Shown: in pieces, positions 20,040-31,315 of the stretch
Layout: every line of letters starts with the position of its first letter
How positions within the stretch are numbered: position 1 is the first letter of the stretch
DNA from: Cryoendolithus antarcticus
Taxonomy: Eukaryota; Ascomycota; Dothideomycetes; Cladosporiales; Cladosporiaceae
DNA length: 64,000 bases
Direction: 5' to 3'
Assembly (NCBI GenBank): GCA_002077065.1
Contig: NAJO01000028.1
Coordinates: 434,001-498,000 of the forward strand
Translations under genes and position numbers: made by a program
The notes under the pieces: model-generated
What the model saw: the letters and a program-made list of their open reading frames with translations, nothing else
Told to the model about the DNA's origin: nothing
Database searches by the model: none

Positions 20040-21280
20040 ATGTCGTCCAGTAACAGCGCAATCAAGCTGCGCCGCAAGAAGAATGTGAAGAAAGGCATCC
20101 AGTTCTGCCTCATGGTCTGTGGCGCCTCAGGCACCGGCCGCACCACCTTCGTCAACACTCTCTGTGGCCGCCGCGTGCTGCAAGGCAAGGACAACGACGA
20201 CCCAAACCTCGCTGCTGTCGAAGAGGGTGTGCGCATCAAGCCTGTGACGGTCGAGCTAGAGCTGGATGAGGAAGGCACGCGCGTTAGTCTCACGATTGTC
20301 GACACTCCCGGCTTCGGCGACCAGATCGACAACGAGAGCGCCTTTGGCGAGATCAGCTCCTACCTTGAACGCCAATACGACGACATTCTTGCCGAGGAGA
20401 GCAGGATCAAGCGTAATCCGAGGTTCAGGGACAACCGTATTCACGTGCTGTTGTACTTCATTTCGCCGACTGGTGAGTCCTGAGCATCACCATTGACGAG
20501 ACATAGATCTGGACTGCCAAGCTAACACTATTGCCAGGCCACGGTCTCCGCGAACTCGACATCGAGCTCATGCGCCGTCTCTCGCCCCGCGTCAACGTCA
20601 TCCCCGTGATTGGCAAAGCCGACTCCCTCACACCGCTCGAGCTCGCCGAGAGCAAGAAGCTCATCATGGAGGACATCGAGCACTACCGCATCCCAGTCTA
20701 CAACTTCCCCTACGACATCGAAGAAGACGATGAAGACACTGTCGAGGAAAATGCTGAGCTCCGCGGCCTCATGCCCTTCGCCATAGTCGGCAGTGAAGAC
20801 ACTGTGGAGTTCGAGGGCCGCCGCATCCGCGCCCGTCAATACCCCTGGGGTCTCGTCGAAGTCGACAACCCACGCCACTCCGACTTCCTCGCCATCCGCT
20901 CGGCTCTCCTGCACTCCCATCTCGCAGACCTCAAGGAGATCACCCATGACTTCCTCTACGAGAACTACCGTACCGAGAAGCTGTCCAAGTCCGTCGGCGA
21001 CAGCACCATCGGTGGCGGCGGCGACACGCAAGACTCGCTCGACCCGCAGAGTCTGGCTAGTCAGAGCGTGAGGCTCAAGGAAGAGCAGCTGCGTCGCGAG
21101 GAGGAGAAGTTGAGGGAGATCGAGATCAAGGTGCAGCGCGAGATCAATGAGAAGAGGCAGGAGCTGTTGGCTAGAGAGAGCCAGTTGAAGGAGCTTGAGA
21201 GTCGCATGGTGAGAGATCAGAGTGGACATGTTGGAGGTGGGATGGACGATGTTAGCGAGGGAGCAGAAATGGACCGCTAA
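20040..21280 (+). CDS. CDC11: Septin, Cdc11/AspA type
   Basis: GTP-binding septin that forms filaments at septa and branch sites. Exons are 20040-20472 and 20538-21280 (65-nt intron). The product is about 391 aa if the frame is read to TAA 21278-21280. G1 is seen as GASGTGRTTFVNTLC, G3 as DTPGFGDQ and G4 as IGKADSLT. The basic N-terminal patch is KLRRKKNVKKG. The septin-unique element includes PWGLVEVDNPRHSDFLAIRS. A C-terminal coiled coil runs over about the last 90 residues (SVRLKEEQLRREEEKLREIE). Sequence resembles the Cdc11 group. An alternative end exists: a 131-nt GTGAGA..CTGAC..CTAG intron (21209-21339) would replace the last 22 residues with about 44 others ending at 21474. Transcript data are needed to choose. 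Confidence 0.95.
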
Positions 21281-21726
21281 GCTTGCAGAAGTCCTTGGTG
21301 ATTTTGAGCTTGCTTGCTGACGTGTGTTTTGTCTGCTAGAACGATGATGGCGAGCAGCATATCAGCACGAGCACGTCGAGCAATCTTGGAAGCGAGGTCG
21401 GGAGCGAGGTGGAGGTGATCAGTGTGGGCAAGGCAACGCTTCGCCCCCTGAGCAAAGCCAGTGTAGTGACTTGATGCTGTTGCACTGACACAGCACTGGG
21501 TGGGGACGAGGGAGAGCGAGCAGGATGGCTTTGTGGGTTTCTTTACCATCATACCCCCAAGATTGAGATATCCATATACATAATGCTATCAAAATTGCCT
21601 CATACTCCCATTGGCACATCAGCTCATCGCGCGTCGAGCTTTCCTCAAACGTCAAACTGTAGATCATGAGCAGATCGTTTTCTTTGAACGAAAGCTGTAT
21701 TTGCGATCTACATCCAACCCCGACCC
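21281..21726. other. Intergenic, with possible alternative septin exon
   Basis: Convergent gap. 21340-21474 could be an alternative last exon of the septin gene. No other feature. Confidence 0.4.
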
Positions 21727-22681
21727 TCACAACTTTGCCCTCTCCTTCCATTCCCCAAACCCAGGCGCGAACGTCCCGCCCCTCCCCTCCCCAATAGCCC
21801 CCACAATCTCATCCACAACTCTCAACAACCACCCACTGCCCTCATCACCCGCCAACCACTTTCCACCCTGCACCTCGCTCTCGTCCTCCGCCGTGCCATC
21901 GCTGAAAGCTTTCCGTAATCCGAACACATGGCTCAAGACCTGCGGGCCAACTCCAGTCTGCGCTCGAAGACATGCAACGGCGACGATAGACGTGAGCACG
22001 CGGCCGACGTTTGGGATGGAAGCGGTGGAGTCAGAGGGAGGGTCAGAGAACAAGGCACCGTACTCGGACTCGATAATATGCACCGGCAAATCGGGATGAC
22101 TCTGCCCCAGCTTCGCCACCAACTTCTCATCGAAGCCGCGGTAGATCGAACTCCACAGCCCCTTCCCTCGTTCCAGAGTAGCATCCAAGTTCCGCGTTGA
22201 CAGATTCCGTCGAGGTTTTCGTTCAGCGAGCGCGGATTGAATGGGTTTCGGGAGGCCAGAGTGGAAGGCATTGAGCATGTTGATTGTGCGAGGCACGCCG
22301 TTGAAGCCGATACATTTCAGGCCCGTTTCGCGCATTAGCTCCGCGGTCCAGAGGGCGTGGGTTGAGTCTGAGGAGGACTGGGAGAAAGCTTGGTGGGATG
22401 GGGACGAGGCGAGGGTGTAGAGGGAGAGGAGGGAGTCAGGGGAGTTGAGGGTCATTGTTGCTGCGGTCTGCGAGGTCATGTGTTAGGCTAAATGATCAGT
22501 TTGTGCTTGGAAATTCACTTACGGAGGCACATAGCCATGCTGAAAGGCCGACTTTCTTCGCGGCGGCATCTGTGGCGACTCTTTGGTAGACTGATGTTAT
22601 GTTCCTGGGAGCGGGTGTTGTGTGTGGTCGAGCATGTGCGGCGTTGATCAACGCCTTCAATGGCTCCGAGAGCTTCGACAT
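21727..22681 (-). CDS. AhpD-like / carboxymuconolactone decarboxylase-like fungal protein
   Basis: Conserved fungal protein whose helical pattern resembles the AhpD-like fold; the reaction is unknown. Exons are 22681-22523 and 22467-21727 (55-nt intron, GTAAGT..GCAG), giving 299 aa. The N-terminus is MSKLSEPLKALINAAHARP. The junction reads WLCASTAATMTLNSPDSLL. Core motifs are ELMRETGLKCIGFNGVPRTIN and FDEKLVAKLGQSHPDLPVHIIE. The usual redox CxxC of true AhpD is not seen, so catalysis is doubtful. The frame is open upstream to an ATG at 22984 that would add a hydrophobic N-terminus. I prefer 22681 because it matches the family start. Confidence 0.72.
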
Positions 22682-23114
22682 GTTTGGAGATTCCTCTTGT
22701 GCAACGGGCTGATTGGCGACTACACAATCGATCAATGCAATACTTGATTGCGATTGTGGTCGATGTATTGACGGCTCTATCCCGTCAAAACGCCTGGGCA
22801 TCGCATGCTCAAACCAGTGTCGCCGGTAGCATGGGCATTGGAGAGAGTGGGTATTGCGGGATAGTGCAGGGCAGGTTGTGGAGAAGGTGAAGTCGGGATT
22901 TGTCGGGTTCTCACATGCCGAGATGGCAGCAATGAACGTAGCCAGCATCAGCATGAGAATGTATTGTAGCATATCTATACTCAAGAGACGATCAACGATG
23001 CAGGAGAAAGGGTTGTGGTACAGAGAACAATTGTGCAGTACAGCTATGCAAGCTGACCAGTCCTAGGTATATAGATCACAAATGTACGACAACTTAAAGT
23101 TGGACGTTAGGTCT
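22682..23114. other. Intergenic
   Basis: 433 bp between the AhpD-like start and the CoA-transferase stop. An in-frame extension of the AhpD-like gene with a signal-like N-terminus covers 22682-22984. Otherwise nothing seen. Confidence 0.4.
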
Positions 23115-24803
23115 TCACTCCTCCATCCTACTCGGACCGCCCTCCTTCACATGGAATTTCGCCTCTGTCTTCTTCTTGACTTCCTCCTCAGTGATGCCAT
23201 CAGCCAGCTCTGTCAAGGTCAATTCGCCCTTCGCTCGATCGACCTCGAAGACACATAGGTCCGTTATGATCGTGCTGACACACCGCGCGCCAGTCAGAGG
23301 CAGAGTACAATGCTGTACGATCTTCGAAACTCCGTACTTGTCAGTGTGATCGGTCGTGACGACGATTTTGGTTGCATCAGGGTTAGAGACGAGATCCATT
23401 GCGCCGCCCATGCCCTTGAAGACCTGAGATGTACGTCAGTAACGCTGATCGTGCACCGTGAGCTGATCAGCACCTACCTTGCCAGGGATCATGTAGTTCG
23501 CCAAATCACCGTTGGCGCCGACCTGCAGCGCACCGAGAATCGAGACGTCAATGTGTCCACCACGGATCATGCCAAAGCTCTCTGAGCTGTCGAATGTGCT
23601 AGCACCCTTGACGAGGGTGACAGTCTCCTTGCCAGCATTGATGATGTCGGCGTCGACTTCCTCCTCAGTTGGATACGGACCCATGCCCAAAATGCCGTTT
23701 TCTGACTGAATCCAGACGTTGCGGTCTGCAGGTAGGAATGAAGGTGCGAGAGTGGGCATGCCCACACCAAGATTGACATAGAAACCCTCTTGCAGTTCCT
23801 TTGCAGCGCGCTTGGCGATACGGTCTCGTCTCACCGCGGCGGGCGACTTGTCAGGTGTAGCCGACGGATCGGTATCTTGCCGAAGAACCTTGACCTCAAG
23901 GATCTTGTCCTTCGTAGCCTTGACGATGCGGTCAACGAACACGCCTGGCACGTCAATATCGTCTGGGGCGATAGTGCCGATAGGGACAATATTCTCCGCT
24001 TCAACGATCGTGATGGCTGCAGCCTTGGCCATGAGAGGAGCAAAAGACTTTGTCGTGTAGCGGAACTTGATGTTGCCGGCTTCGTCGACAGTGTGAGCAC
24101 GGAGAATAGCAACATCGCCCTTAATCGCAGTCTCCATGTTATAAACCCGTCCGTCGAAGATGCGAGTCTCGCGTGGTTTGCCAGGCTCAATGACAATGCC
24201 GTCCTTCAATCGGACGGGGATCTGTCCAGATTGGATGAATGTGTTGACACCAGTAGGAGTGAAGAATGCAGGGATGCCAGCACCACCGCAACGTAGCTTT
24301 TCCGCGATCGTACCTTGCGGCGTGAGCTCGATTGCGATCTTGCCGGTTAGGTACTTCTTCTCGAGAGCTTTGTTGTTGCCGAGAAAGCTGCAGATCGCCC
24401 TGCTGACTTGACCAGCTTCGATCATGGGTGAGAGTCCACCGCCAATCGCCGTTCCGGCATTGTTCGACACAGCAGTGATGTCATTGAGACTGTCCGGTCC
24501 TCGTCGTACCAGAGCGTCGATGATGGTCTCTGCAGTCCCGCATAGTCCAAAGCCAGCGCTAAGCACGATCGATCCGGACTTGATGTCTGCTACAGCCTGG
24601 TCGACTGAGTCAAAGACCTTGGAGCCACCTCGCTTACGAGCTGACTTTCCGCTGGTGGCTTCCCGGTATGAGGGTGCATTCGACTTGAAGCCTCGTCGTC
24701 CAGATATATGGTCTCTCGCTTGCCACGTGGCTCGTGGTGCTGTGCGGAGCTGTACCCGGATGCTGCAGCTCAACGCAGAGCTGAGGTATGTCGCCGCTTC
24801 CAT
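23115..24803 (-). CDS. Succinyl-CoA:3-oxoacid CoA-transferase, mitochondrial
   Basis: Transfers CoA from succinyl-CoA to acetoacetate, linking ketone-body use to the TCA cycle in the mitochondrial matrix. Exons are 24803-23478 and 23423-23115 (54-nt intron), giving 544 aa. The Arg/Ser-rich N-terminus without acids ([20 protein letters not shown]) fits a mitochondrial presequence. Subunit-A-like half: [50 protein letters not shown]. Subunit-B-like half: [17 protein letters not shown] and [13 protein letters not shown], where Glu368 is the catalytic residue, then [14 protein letters not shown]. The last exon begins [15 protein letters not shown], conserved in the family. The divergent neighbour is the 2EXR-like gene. 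Confidence 0.96.
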
Positions 24804-25339
24804 GCTTACGGAGACCAGAGGGATGCGAAACGGGGAAAAGTTAAGGGAAAATGCGCCTGAATATACATATACATATACATATACATATCGAAAGCACCAA
24901 TGGCCTAGAGGCTCGCCGACACTCGGCCTTCACGGCATCCTGGTCAATTCTTAGCCGGCAGTCGAGTACCGGCAACTCGAGATGATGTCGGCTGCATGCG
25001 GAGAGGGTGGCTTGTGCTTGGCGCTCGAACACGTTGGCGACAACCACGACAACATTATTATCGCGACAACTTCATCATTGCTTCTATGCACGACTTTTTG
25101 CTCATTATTAGAGTGGAACTCCAAGCATCAGCTTCAGCTGATGCTGCCAGTTTCTCCCTCCACATTTCGGGATGCAGTCATGTGAGCACGCGCTCTAGCG
25201 TAGGCAGCAGGTGGCCAAGCGAATAGTCATGACGCGCCTGCCATTGTGAGTATAAGTGAGGCGCCTTCTCAGTCTTTCATTCTATTCCTTCAGCACAGTC
25301 GTCCTGATAATTGCTGTCGAGATCCGTAAACTAAGAAGC
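24804..25339. promoter_or_regulatory. Divergent promoter region with ATATAC microsatellite
   Basis: 536 bp between divergent starts, holding the microsatellite at 24861-24888. A tRNA-like A box near 24900 was examined and rejected. Confidence 0.45.
24861..24888. repeat. (ATATAC)n microsatellite
   Basis: About 4.7 perfect copies of a six-base AT-rich unit, 58 bp upstream of the CoA-transferase ATG. Confidence 0.85.
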
Positions 25340-26417
25340 ATGTCGCGTCTCTTGGGAACCGCTCCAATCGTCACCGGGAAGCGCAAGAGGACCACCATCT
25401 CCTATGCCGAGATCCAGAGCGATGACTTCGAAGACGACGAAGAAGCTGCCCACCAAGTACAGTCGGACAGTGATGATGACGATGCCACATTTGGATCCAA
25501 GAGGGTATGATACAGGCTCACCCCGGCGAAGCGGTTGCTCTCACTCACATCACATTACATAGAAGCCAATGAAAAAGAAAACGACCAAGAGGGCGAAGCT
25601 CTCAGGTCCTCGCAAAGCTGCTCAAGCTAAGCCATTTCGCTTCCTGGATCTACCAGCTGAGGTACTGCACCACCGCGAGAGCAAGTTTCGACTTCTGAAT
25701 TGACATGAATCGCAGCTTCGTGACATGATCTACGAGCTCGCTTTGACGGACACCTACGGCATCTCACTCGTACCCAAGCTCAGAGCTGGCCGTCGCACCG
25801 CAACTCGTAGCATGGTTTTTGGTGAAGACGCCTATGACAACAGCTATGGGTACTGGCCCCGTAGACGTGGTCGCCGGCTGAAGCGCGACGCTCTGGAAGA
25901 GGCGCCCAAACTGACCGAACTCTCGCCCACCCTCTTGCTCGTCAACAAGCAGATCTACAATGAAGGCATCAACTTTCTCTACCAGCAAGACTTCATCTTT
26001 GACGACACTGTCACGCTGTTCCAGTTCCTGGCCGTCATTGGCGTCCGCAACCAGCCGCGTCTCCTTAACCTCGAGATCAAGCGTTGGGGCAGTGGGCGAG
26101 GCAAGGACAAGGCCATGAATCATGGTGCATTCGCGCTCCTCGCTCCGGCCATCAATCTGCAGTCTATCCTCATCGACAGCAGCATCCACTGGCGCGCTCA
26201 GCCCAAGAAACTCGCCGCTCAGATCTACCGTGATGCACATCACTTCCTCGAAGCCTATGGCATCGCAAACGGCGATCGCGGTGCTGGAGCCAATATCATC
26301 GAGCTGGGAGAGGCAGCTTTCAAGTCCCACTACTACCGAGCTGAGGAATCTGTCGATTCGGATGAGGGAACGAGTCAGGTCAGAGATCATCTTCGCAAGT
26401 TACTGCGTGCGAAATGA
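25340..26417 (+). CDS. 2EXR/DUF7730-like fungal protein
   Basis: Member of a large filamentous-fungal family of unknown function with an F-box-like helix. Exons are 25340-25504, 25563-25661 and 25716-26417 (58- and 54-nt introns), giving 321 aa. The N-terminal about 75 residues are low complexity with an acidic run (SDSDDDDATFG) and a basic run (KKKTTKRAKLSGPRK), possibly nuclear localisation. The diagnostic motif spans the second junction: FRFLDLPAELRDMIYELAL. Downstream are LLLVNKQIYNEGINFLYQ and LQSILIDSSIHW, typical of the family. Third exon phases are all zero and frame-consistent. Confidence 0.82.
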
Positions 26418-26991
26418 GTATGCAAGTATGTTGGGAGAAGCGTCAGCGGTCAGATGACGTGGAGCACATGGAGTTGGTTTGCTACATGTACGTCGGCGAC
26501 AACGAGAGTCTTCTCGGGTCTCGTGGCTTGCTGTCGGTGTTTAGGGCGTGCGTTGTGAGCTGCTAAGCGACATGGCTGATAGACCGTATCTGCCAAACAT
26601 TGTAATCTCTTATATTCAGATGTAGCCACTGCAAAGTAGGTGTCCCTCAGGAGCCAGAGAATTGTCCGAGTGATGATATCGGTTCGGAGACTTCGTTGAG
26701 TAACGTGACCGATGTTCTCAAAACTCTCCGAAGTAAGGTCTCCAGTGCCCAGTGATGGCCAAGACACCTTCTATCAAGGCGAATCGTCCAAGAGAGTCAC
26801 GGCAACGCATTAAGACTGTGAAGTGCACGTCTTCACCCTTGAGCTTCCACCCTAGTACGTACGTCGATGGTCTCTCCATCTACAACTCATCACGACTAAG
26901 TACCAACCTGCTTTGCTCGTCCCTTTAATAATCGCACTTCTCCGACTCGACTGTTTCTCCGGTCGCACTACTGCCTGCACCTCCTTCCACC
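26418..26991. other. Intergenic
   Basis: 574 bp between tandem genes, holding the methyltransferase promoter. No supported feature. Confidence 0.4.
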
Positions 26992-27976
26992 ATGACCTCT
27001 CACTCGGAAGCGAATCGTCAAGCCTTCGAGTCTGCTGCCCATATCTACTTCCACCAGCGCGCTGTACTGACCATCATGCTCCAGCCACCTCGCATCAAGC
27101 TACAACTCCAAACCCTGGCAGATCGGTCTCTCGTCTCAGGTCTCTGATGCCCTCCGCTCCCACCTCACCTGGCTCGGCCTACCCACTCCAGCTCCAGGAC
27201 GAGACATCAAGCTACTAGACTACGCCTGCGGACCCGGCTCCATCACCACAGCCCTCTCGCCTTATGTGACCCAGACTGTAGCCCTAGATGTCTCCCCAAA
27301 CATGGTTGAAGCCTACAACGCTGCTGCTACAGCCTGCGGCGCGAATGCTAAAGCTACCGTAGGCGATCTGGTGGCTGAGAATGTAGCACCGGACTTCGAG
27401 GGAGAGGAGTGGAAGGACTTCGACGTCGCTGTCATCGGACTAGGATTCCATCACTTTGCTGATCCGGCGCTGGCTGTCAAGCGCCTGACAGAGCGACTGA
27501 AGCCCGGCACCGGCGTACTAGTAATCGTCGACTTCCTCCCCTTTGCCCCAAAGGAGCATCAACACCACTCCCACTCCGGTCCAGACATGCAGACAACAAT
27601 CAAACATCACGGCTTCACATCCACTGGCCTAGAGTCACTCTTCACTTCCTCCGGCCTCGAAGACTTCGGCTTCCAGACCCTCCCGGAGCCAGCAAAGCTC
27701 GAATTCGCCGATGGCGGGACCTCAGAGCGCACTGTGTTCATCGCGAAAGGCAAACGGGCACCCACCGTAGCCGGGAAATTGTGGAGGTTCATTGGAGGCT
27801 TCCAGGATGCTGTGAGTGGGCAGATGGGGTTGAAGCCTGATGGGACGGCTGGGGAGTGGAAGGCTGGGTTCAGGAAGGATGGAGGGGATGGGAGTGGATC
27901 TAGAATGGTGGGGACGAAGGACGAGGGAACGGCTGGCGGGATGTTTAGGAGGGATGAGCCGGTTGGGAAGGAGTGA
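26992..27976 (+). CDS. Class I SAM-dependent methyltransferase
   Basis: Transfers a methyl group from S-adenosylmethionine; substrate unknown. Exons are 26992-27029 and 27085-27976, giving 309 aa. The 55-nt intron has an unusual GTCTGC donor but a textbook TACTGAC branch and CCAG acceptor. It alone joins EANRQAFD to HLASSYNSKPWQIGLSSQV, the normal start of this family. Motif I is LLDYACGPGSITTALSPYV, followed by ALDVSPNMVEAYN (acidic ribose-binding residue) and VAVIGLGFHHFADPALAVKRL (motif IV-like). The C-terminal about 60 residues are Gly/Lys-rich and probably disordered. The convergent UBA gene ends 111 bp downstream. Confidence 0.88.
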
Positions 27977-28087
27977 ATGAATAATAGAGTGTGATGAGGG
28001 TGACATGTGTGAACGAAGTCAATGTATGAAATGCAATCTTTACAAAATCCAATGGGGTATCTCGCGCAAATAGCAGTCTTACCCCTC

Positions 28088-31000
28088 CTACCACCCTCTA
28101 TTCCTGATGAGCACCTCAATGGCCCGATCCACCCTCAATCCATCGCCCATATCTGTCCGACGCAATGCATCTCTCACTTCCCTCACTCCAAAGCCCATAC
28201 CCATCAATCTCTCGATGGCCTTGTCCGCCGTGTCCTCTGCCTCTCCGCCGAAAGTGGCCGAGCTTGTCATGCTCTCCCGCTCATACGTCACAACGCGGCT
28301 ATGTATGAGTGGCGAGAGCGTGCGGTGATGACCGTAGCTGTTCGGCGAGTAAAACGGCAGAGGCTGTGCTGGCTCTTCGACATGCGTTGGAAGGCCTCTG
28401 TAAGCGGGATGGACGCCCGAACGAGTTGAGGGGAGTGAGAAGTTCTGGCGGGTTCGCGGTGTGCGAATGCTCGGAGTGCGTTGGAGCGGTGCGGAGGGTC
28501 GGCGCTTTGTGCTGGTCTGTCGTGCAAGGCGAATTTCCGCTGCGAGGGATGCGGTGCGTTTGCAGCTTGTGTCTCTGGCGGTTGAAGCTGACTTGTAGGT
28601 GTGCTGTTCCGCCAGAAGGCGGGCGACGGGGTCTCTGAGGAAAGTGCTGCGTGAGGTGAGAGTCGCGGGATACGTCTGCCAGTCCTGACTTAGAGCAAAG
28701 GCGATAGCCTCGGAAGGTGCGCGAGTTGCTACGCCCAGGACTGCGAGCGGTCCTAGAGAGCGGACGTAATGTTGCCACTCTCCGACATCTTTCGCACCAA
28801 TCTGCAATCCCATGGCAACTTCGCTACAGCCCTCCATCAGTCTTCCCAGTCCTTCCCACACCCAGAGCATATCCTCGAGATCGTCTCTGCCGAGGCTATC
28901 ACCGTTGCCGCTGCCGAAGTGATCCGGCGCGTTCAGTAGGATAGAGCTGAGATCATAATCAAGCCCGCCTGCATCCACGGTGGCTGAGAAGTCCGTCGCG
29001 CGAGCGAGGCGTCCGCCGCGAAGCCAGTCGAGCTGTCCGGTGAGATCGTCTTCCCTCGCCTTTGCTGGGCCAAAGATGATGCAGAATGTCGAGACGCGCA
29101 TTATAGCCTGGGTCAGGCGTGCAGTAGCGAGCAGTGCATGCGGCGAGAGCAGCGAGGCAAGAGTTTGTGCTGTCTGTATGGAGGCTTTGTGGGCCGCGAG
29201 ATAGCTGCGCGGCGTGTACTCTGCGGCAACATCGCTGCTAGCACTGCTGGCATTGTCGTAAGACTCGTCAGAAGGCGCAGGCGTCCACTCGCGCAGCTCC
29301 CACGCAGCAGGCGACTCAGCTCGAAGTACCGTCTTGATCAGATGCATCTCGTTCTCCTTGAAGACCCGGTACATGCCTTTGTTGATCGTGGCTGTGCTGA
29401 AGAGGTCCGCTAGCGTGGGTAGCGAGGCCAAGATCCGGAGAAGCACACTCTCGGCCATGATGGCCGCCTCGATTACCAGGTCCACACCGGATCGTAGGAT
29501 CACCGGCCCTTGTACGACGCACAGCCCGTCGTCGTACTCGAACGCTTGCATCTCAATGGCTTGCTCTGCATCGACATGCGCTGACTCTTCAATGATGATA
29601 TCGGCTCTCATGACCGCCGCGCTACGACTCCGCCGGAGTCCAAGTCGCTCTACCTCCAGTCTACGAGCCTTCAGTGCACTATCTGAGCGCCGTCGACCAA
29701 CGGATTTCGTGGGGAGAGGAGGAAAGACAATCTGCGACGCTATGTGTCCTGTGCCTGCACTCTTGCGCCAGTCTCGCTTGCGACTCCTCGTAGGAAGTGT
29801 CGGTGCTCGCGCAGGTGGATGCATGACGCTGCGGACGCTCTCTGAGCGATGCACAGAGCCAGACTTGGTGAGTTGGATGGATGGGATGACCGAGGAGGCA
29901 GTGTTGGTGGGAATGCCAGAGAGCTGGGCGTGCAATTCTTGCTCGGCTTGGCTGAGCGTCGGGCTGGTCTCATGACTCTGCTCTGTGCAAGTCGCAGGGC
30001 GCAGTGTCGTTGATGTGCTTAAGCTACGCTTCATGGCTGAGTTGCGCACGCTGAGGGATGCTTGACGTTCTGGACTTCTACTAGGGGCGCTCCTCATGCT
30101 TCCCCTCGATCGTACCAGCGTAGGCGGCGCCGGGGCAGGTCTCATGCGCCGCGGCGGAGGGGTGCGAGGCAATGGCTTGTCGACGTTACGTGCGGCCGAC
30201 CTGGACGCACCATCGCCAATACTCCGTGAGTAGGTCGAGGAAGGTGACCACGGGTCGTCAGGCTTCGCCTCGGGCGCATGTAGGATTGCTGTGACTGCAT
30301 CTTCGACGGACGTGGCTGAGCTGCTCTGCGAGTGCACGCTATCATCGTCTCGATCTGTGGAAGTTTCAGTGGACGACGACAGGCGATTTGCTTGCTGCAT
30401 ATGTAACTCTTCAGGCTGCTCGGTTGTGTTGGGCGTGACGGGCTCGGGAGGGGGCGTGGCTTGTATCGACGCTGTGTCGAGTGGTGAGACGTCCTCATCG
30501 ATGATTTGCGGAGTACTCATCCCGTACGTAGCCACTATGCTGGCAGGCGCTACAGACACGAACGATCGCGAAGACCGAGGCAGGGTCACAGTCGAGAGTG
30601 ACATGTCTGCGACAGCCTTGTGCAGCTCTGGTATAGTTACTGACAGCTGTGGTCTCTGCTGAGTGGTATCATCCGCGCGGAGTGGTGTGAAGCCGGTAGT
30701 CTCCTCCACAATGCGCTCTTGTTGCACCCATGATGGTTGGTTAAATGCTTCCCCATCCCAGTGTGCCACACCGTTGACCCACACACCAATACGACTCGAC
30801 TCCCGCTTCCTCGCGCTCGGAGATCGCGACGCTGCAGGTGACATGACAGGACTCCTGGTCGCTCCGCTCTCGCCATTCAGTGTGGATACAGCAGACATGG
30901 AGTTCTGCTCCTTCGCACTAAGAGCACTCAAGATCTCCTCATTCGGGCTTGTTGCCATCTCTTCCTCGAGAGCGCTCATGCGTATGGTCTGTGCTGGGGG

Positions 31001-31315
31001 TACCGCATTGAGTATTGTTCCCTTAGGTGTTCTCGTTGGCTCGGAGAGTATTCTTGCGTCCGCACTGAAGCGTCGTAGCCACTTCTTCTGACGCATGCTG
31101 GGCGAGACCGTAGTAGTGCTCGGCATTCGCTGTAGTGCTGCTTGAGCTATGAATGGTGGCCGAGACTCGGACACCGACTCGGTGCCTCGGCGGGAGAAGA
31201 TGGAGATGCTTCGTCGGGCAATGTTGGTTGGGGATGGGACGAAGTCGACGTCCACATCATTGGATGTAATGTGCATGGCTGCGCCATTTAGCGAAGCGAA
31301 CATGGGCTCTGCCAT
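28088..31315 (-). CDS. UBA-domain protein, large and mostly disordered
   Basis: Unrecognised except for a C-terminal ubiquitin-associated domain (about residues 1030-1075, with LMGMGFGVREVRDALRR and DRAIEVLIRNRGW). Single exon of 1075 aa. The first about 590 residues are Ser/Thr/Pro/Arg-rich with many basic-serine sites, such as RRRSDSALKARR and KKWLRRFSADAR. A helical middle domain follows (about 600-880): CVVQGPVILRSGVDLVIEAAIMAE, KGMYRVFKENEMHLIKTVLRAESPAAWELREW, and ASLLSPHALLATARLTQAIMRV. This part looks like the conserved core and its role is unknown. Ubiquitin binding is inferred from the UBA domain only. Confidence 0.85.
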   Translation of the reverse strand: MAEPMFASLNGAAMHITSNDVDVDFVPSPTNIARRSISIFSRRGTESVSESRPPFIAQAALQRMPSTTTVSPSMRQKKWLRRFSADARILSEPTRTPKGTILNAVPPAQTIRMSALEEEMATSPNEEILSALSAKEQNSMSAVSTLNGESGATRSPVMSPAASRSPSARKRESSRIGVWVNGVAHWDGEAFNQPSWVQQERIVEETTGFTPLRADDTTQQRPQLSVTIPELHKAVADMSLSTVTLPRSSRSFVSVAPASIVATYGMSTPQIIDEDVSPLDTASIQATPPPEPVTPNTTEQPEELHMQQANRLSSSTETSTDRDDDSVHSQSSSATSVEDAVTAILHAPEAKPDDPWSPSSTYSRSIGDGASRSAARNVDKPLPRTPPPRRMRPAPAPPTLVRSRGSMRSAPSRSPERQASLSVRNSAMKRSLSTSTTLRPATCTEQSHETSPTLSQAEQELHAQLSGIPTNTASSVIPSIQLTKSGSVHRSESVRSVMHPPARAPTLPTRSRKRDWRKSAGTGHIASQIVFPPLPTKSVGRRRSDSALKARRLEVERLGLRRSRSAAVMRADIIIEESAHVDAEQAIEMQAFEYDDGLCVVQGPVILRSGVDLVIEAAIMAESVLLRILASLPTLADLFSTATINKGMYRVFKENEMHLIKTVLRAESPAAWELREWTPAPSDESYDNASSASSDVAAEYTPRSYLAAHKASIQTAQTLASLLSPHALLATARLTQAIMRVSTFCIIFGPAKAREDDLTGQLDWLRGGRLARATDFSATVDAGGLDYDLSSILLNAPDHFGSGNGDSLGRDDLEDMLWVWEGLGRLMEGCSEVAMGLQIGAKDVGEWQHYVRSLGPLAVLGVATRAPSEAIAFALSQDWQTYPATLTSRSTFLRDPVARLLAEQHTYKSASTARDTSCKRTASLAAEIRLARQTSTKRRPSAPLQRTPSIRTPRTRQNFSLPSTRSGVHPAYRGLPTHVEEPAQPLPFYSPNSYGHHRTLSPLIHSRVVTYERESMTSSATFGGEAEDTADKAIERLMGMGFGVREVRDALRRTDMGDGLRVDRAIEVLIRNRGW

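Noticed and set aside
20528..21229. 233-codon Leu/Val/Glu-rich frame opposite the septin
   Set aside because: Antisense shadow of the coiled-coil coding region; no independent start context or motif.
24895..24965. tRNA-like stretch with an A-box match
   Set aside because: No acceptor stem can be formed, the B box is imperfect and the anticodon arm does not pair.
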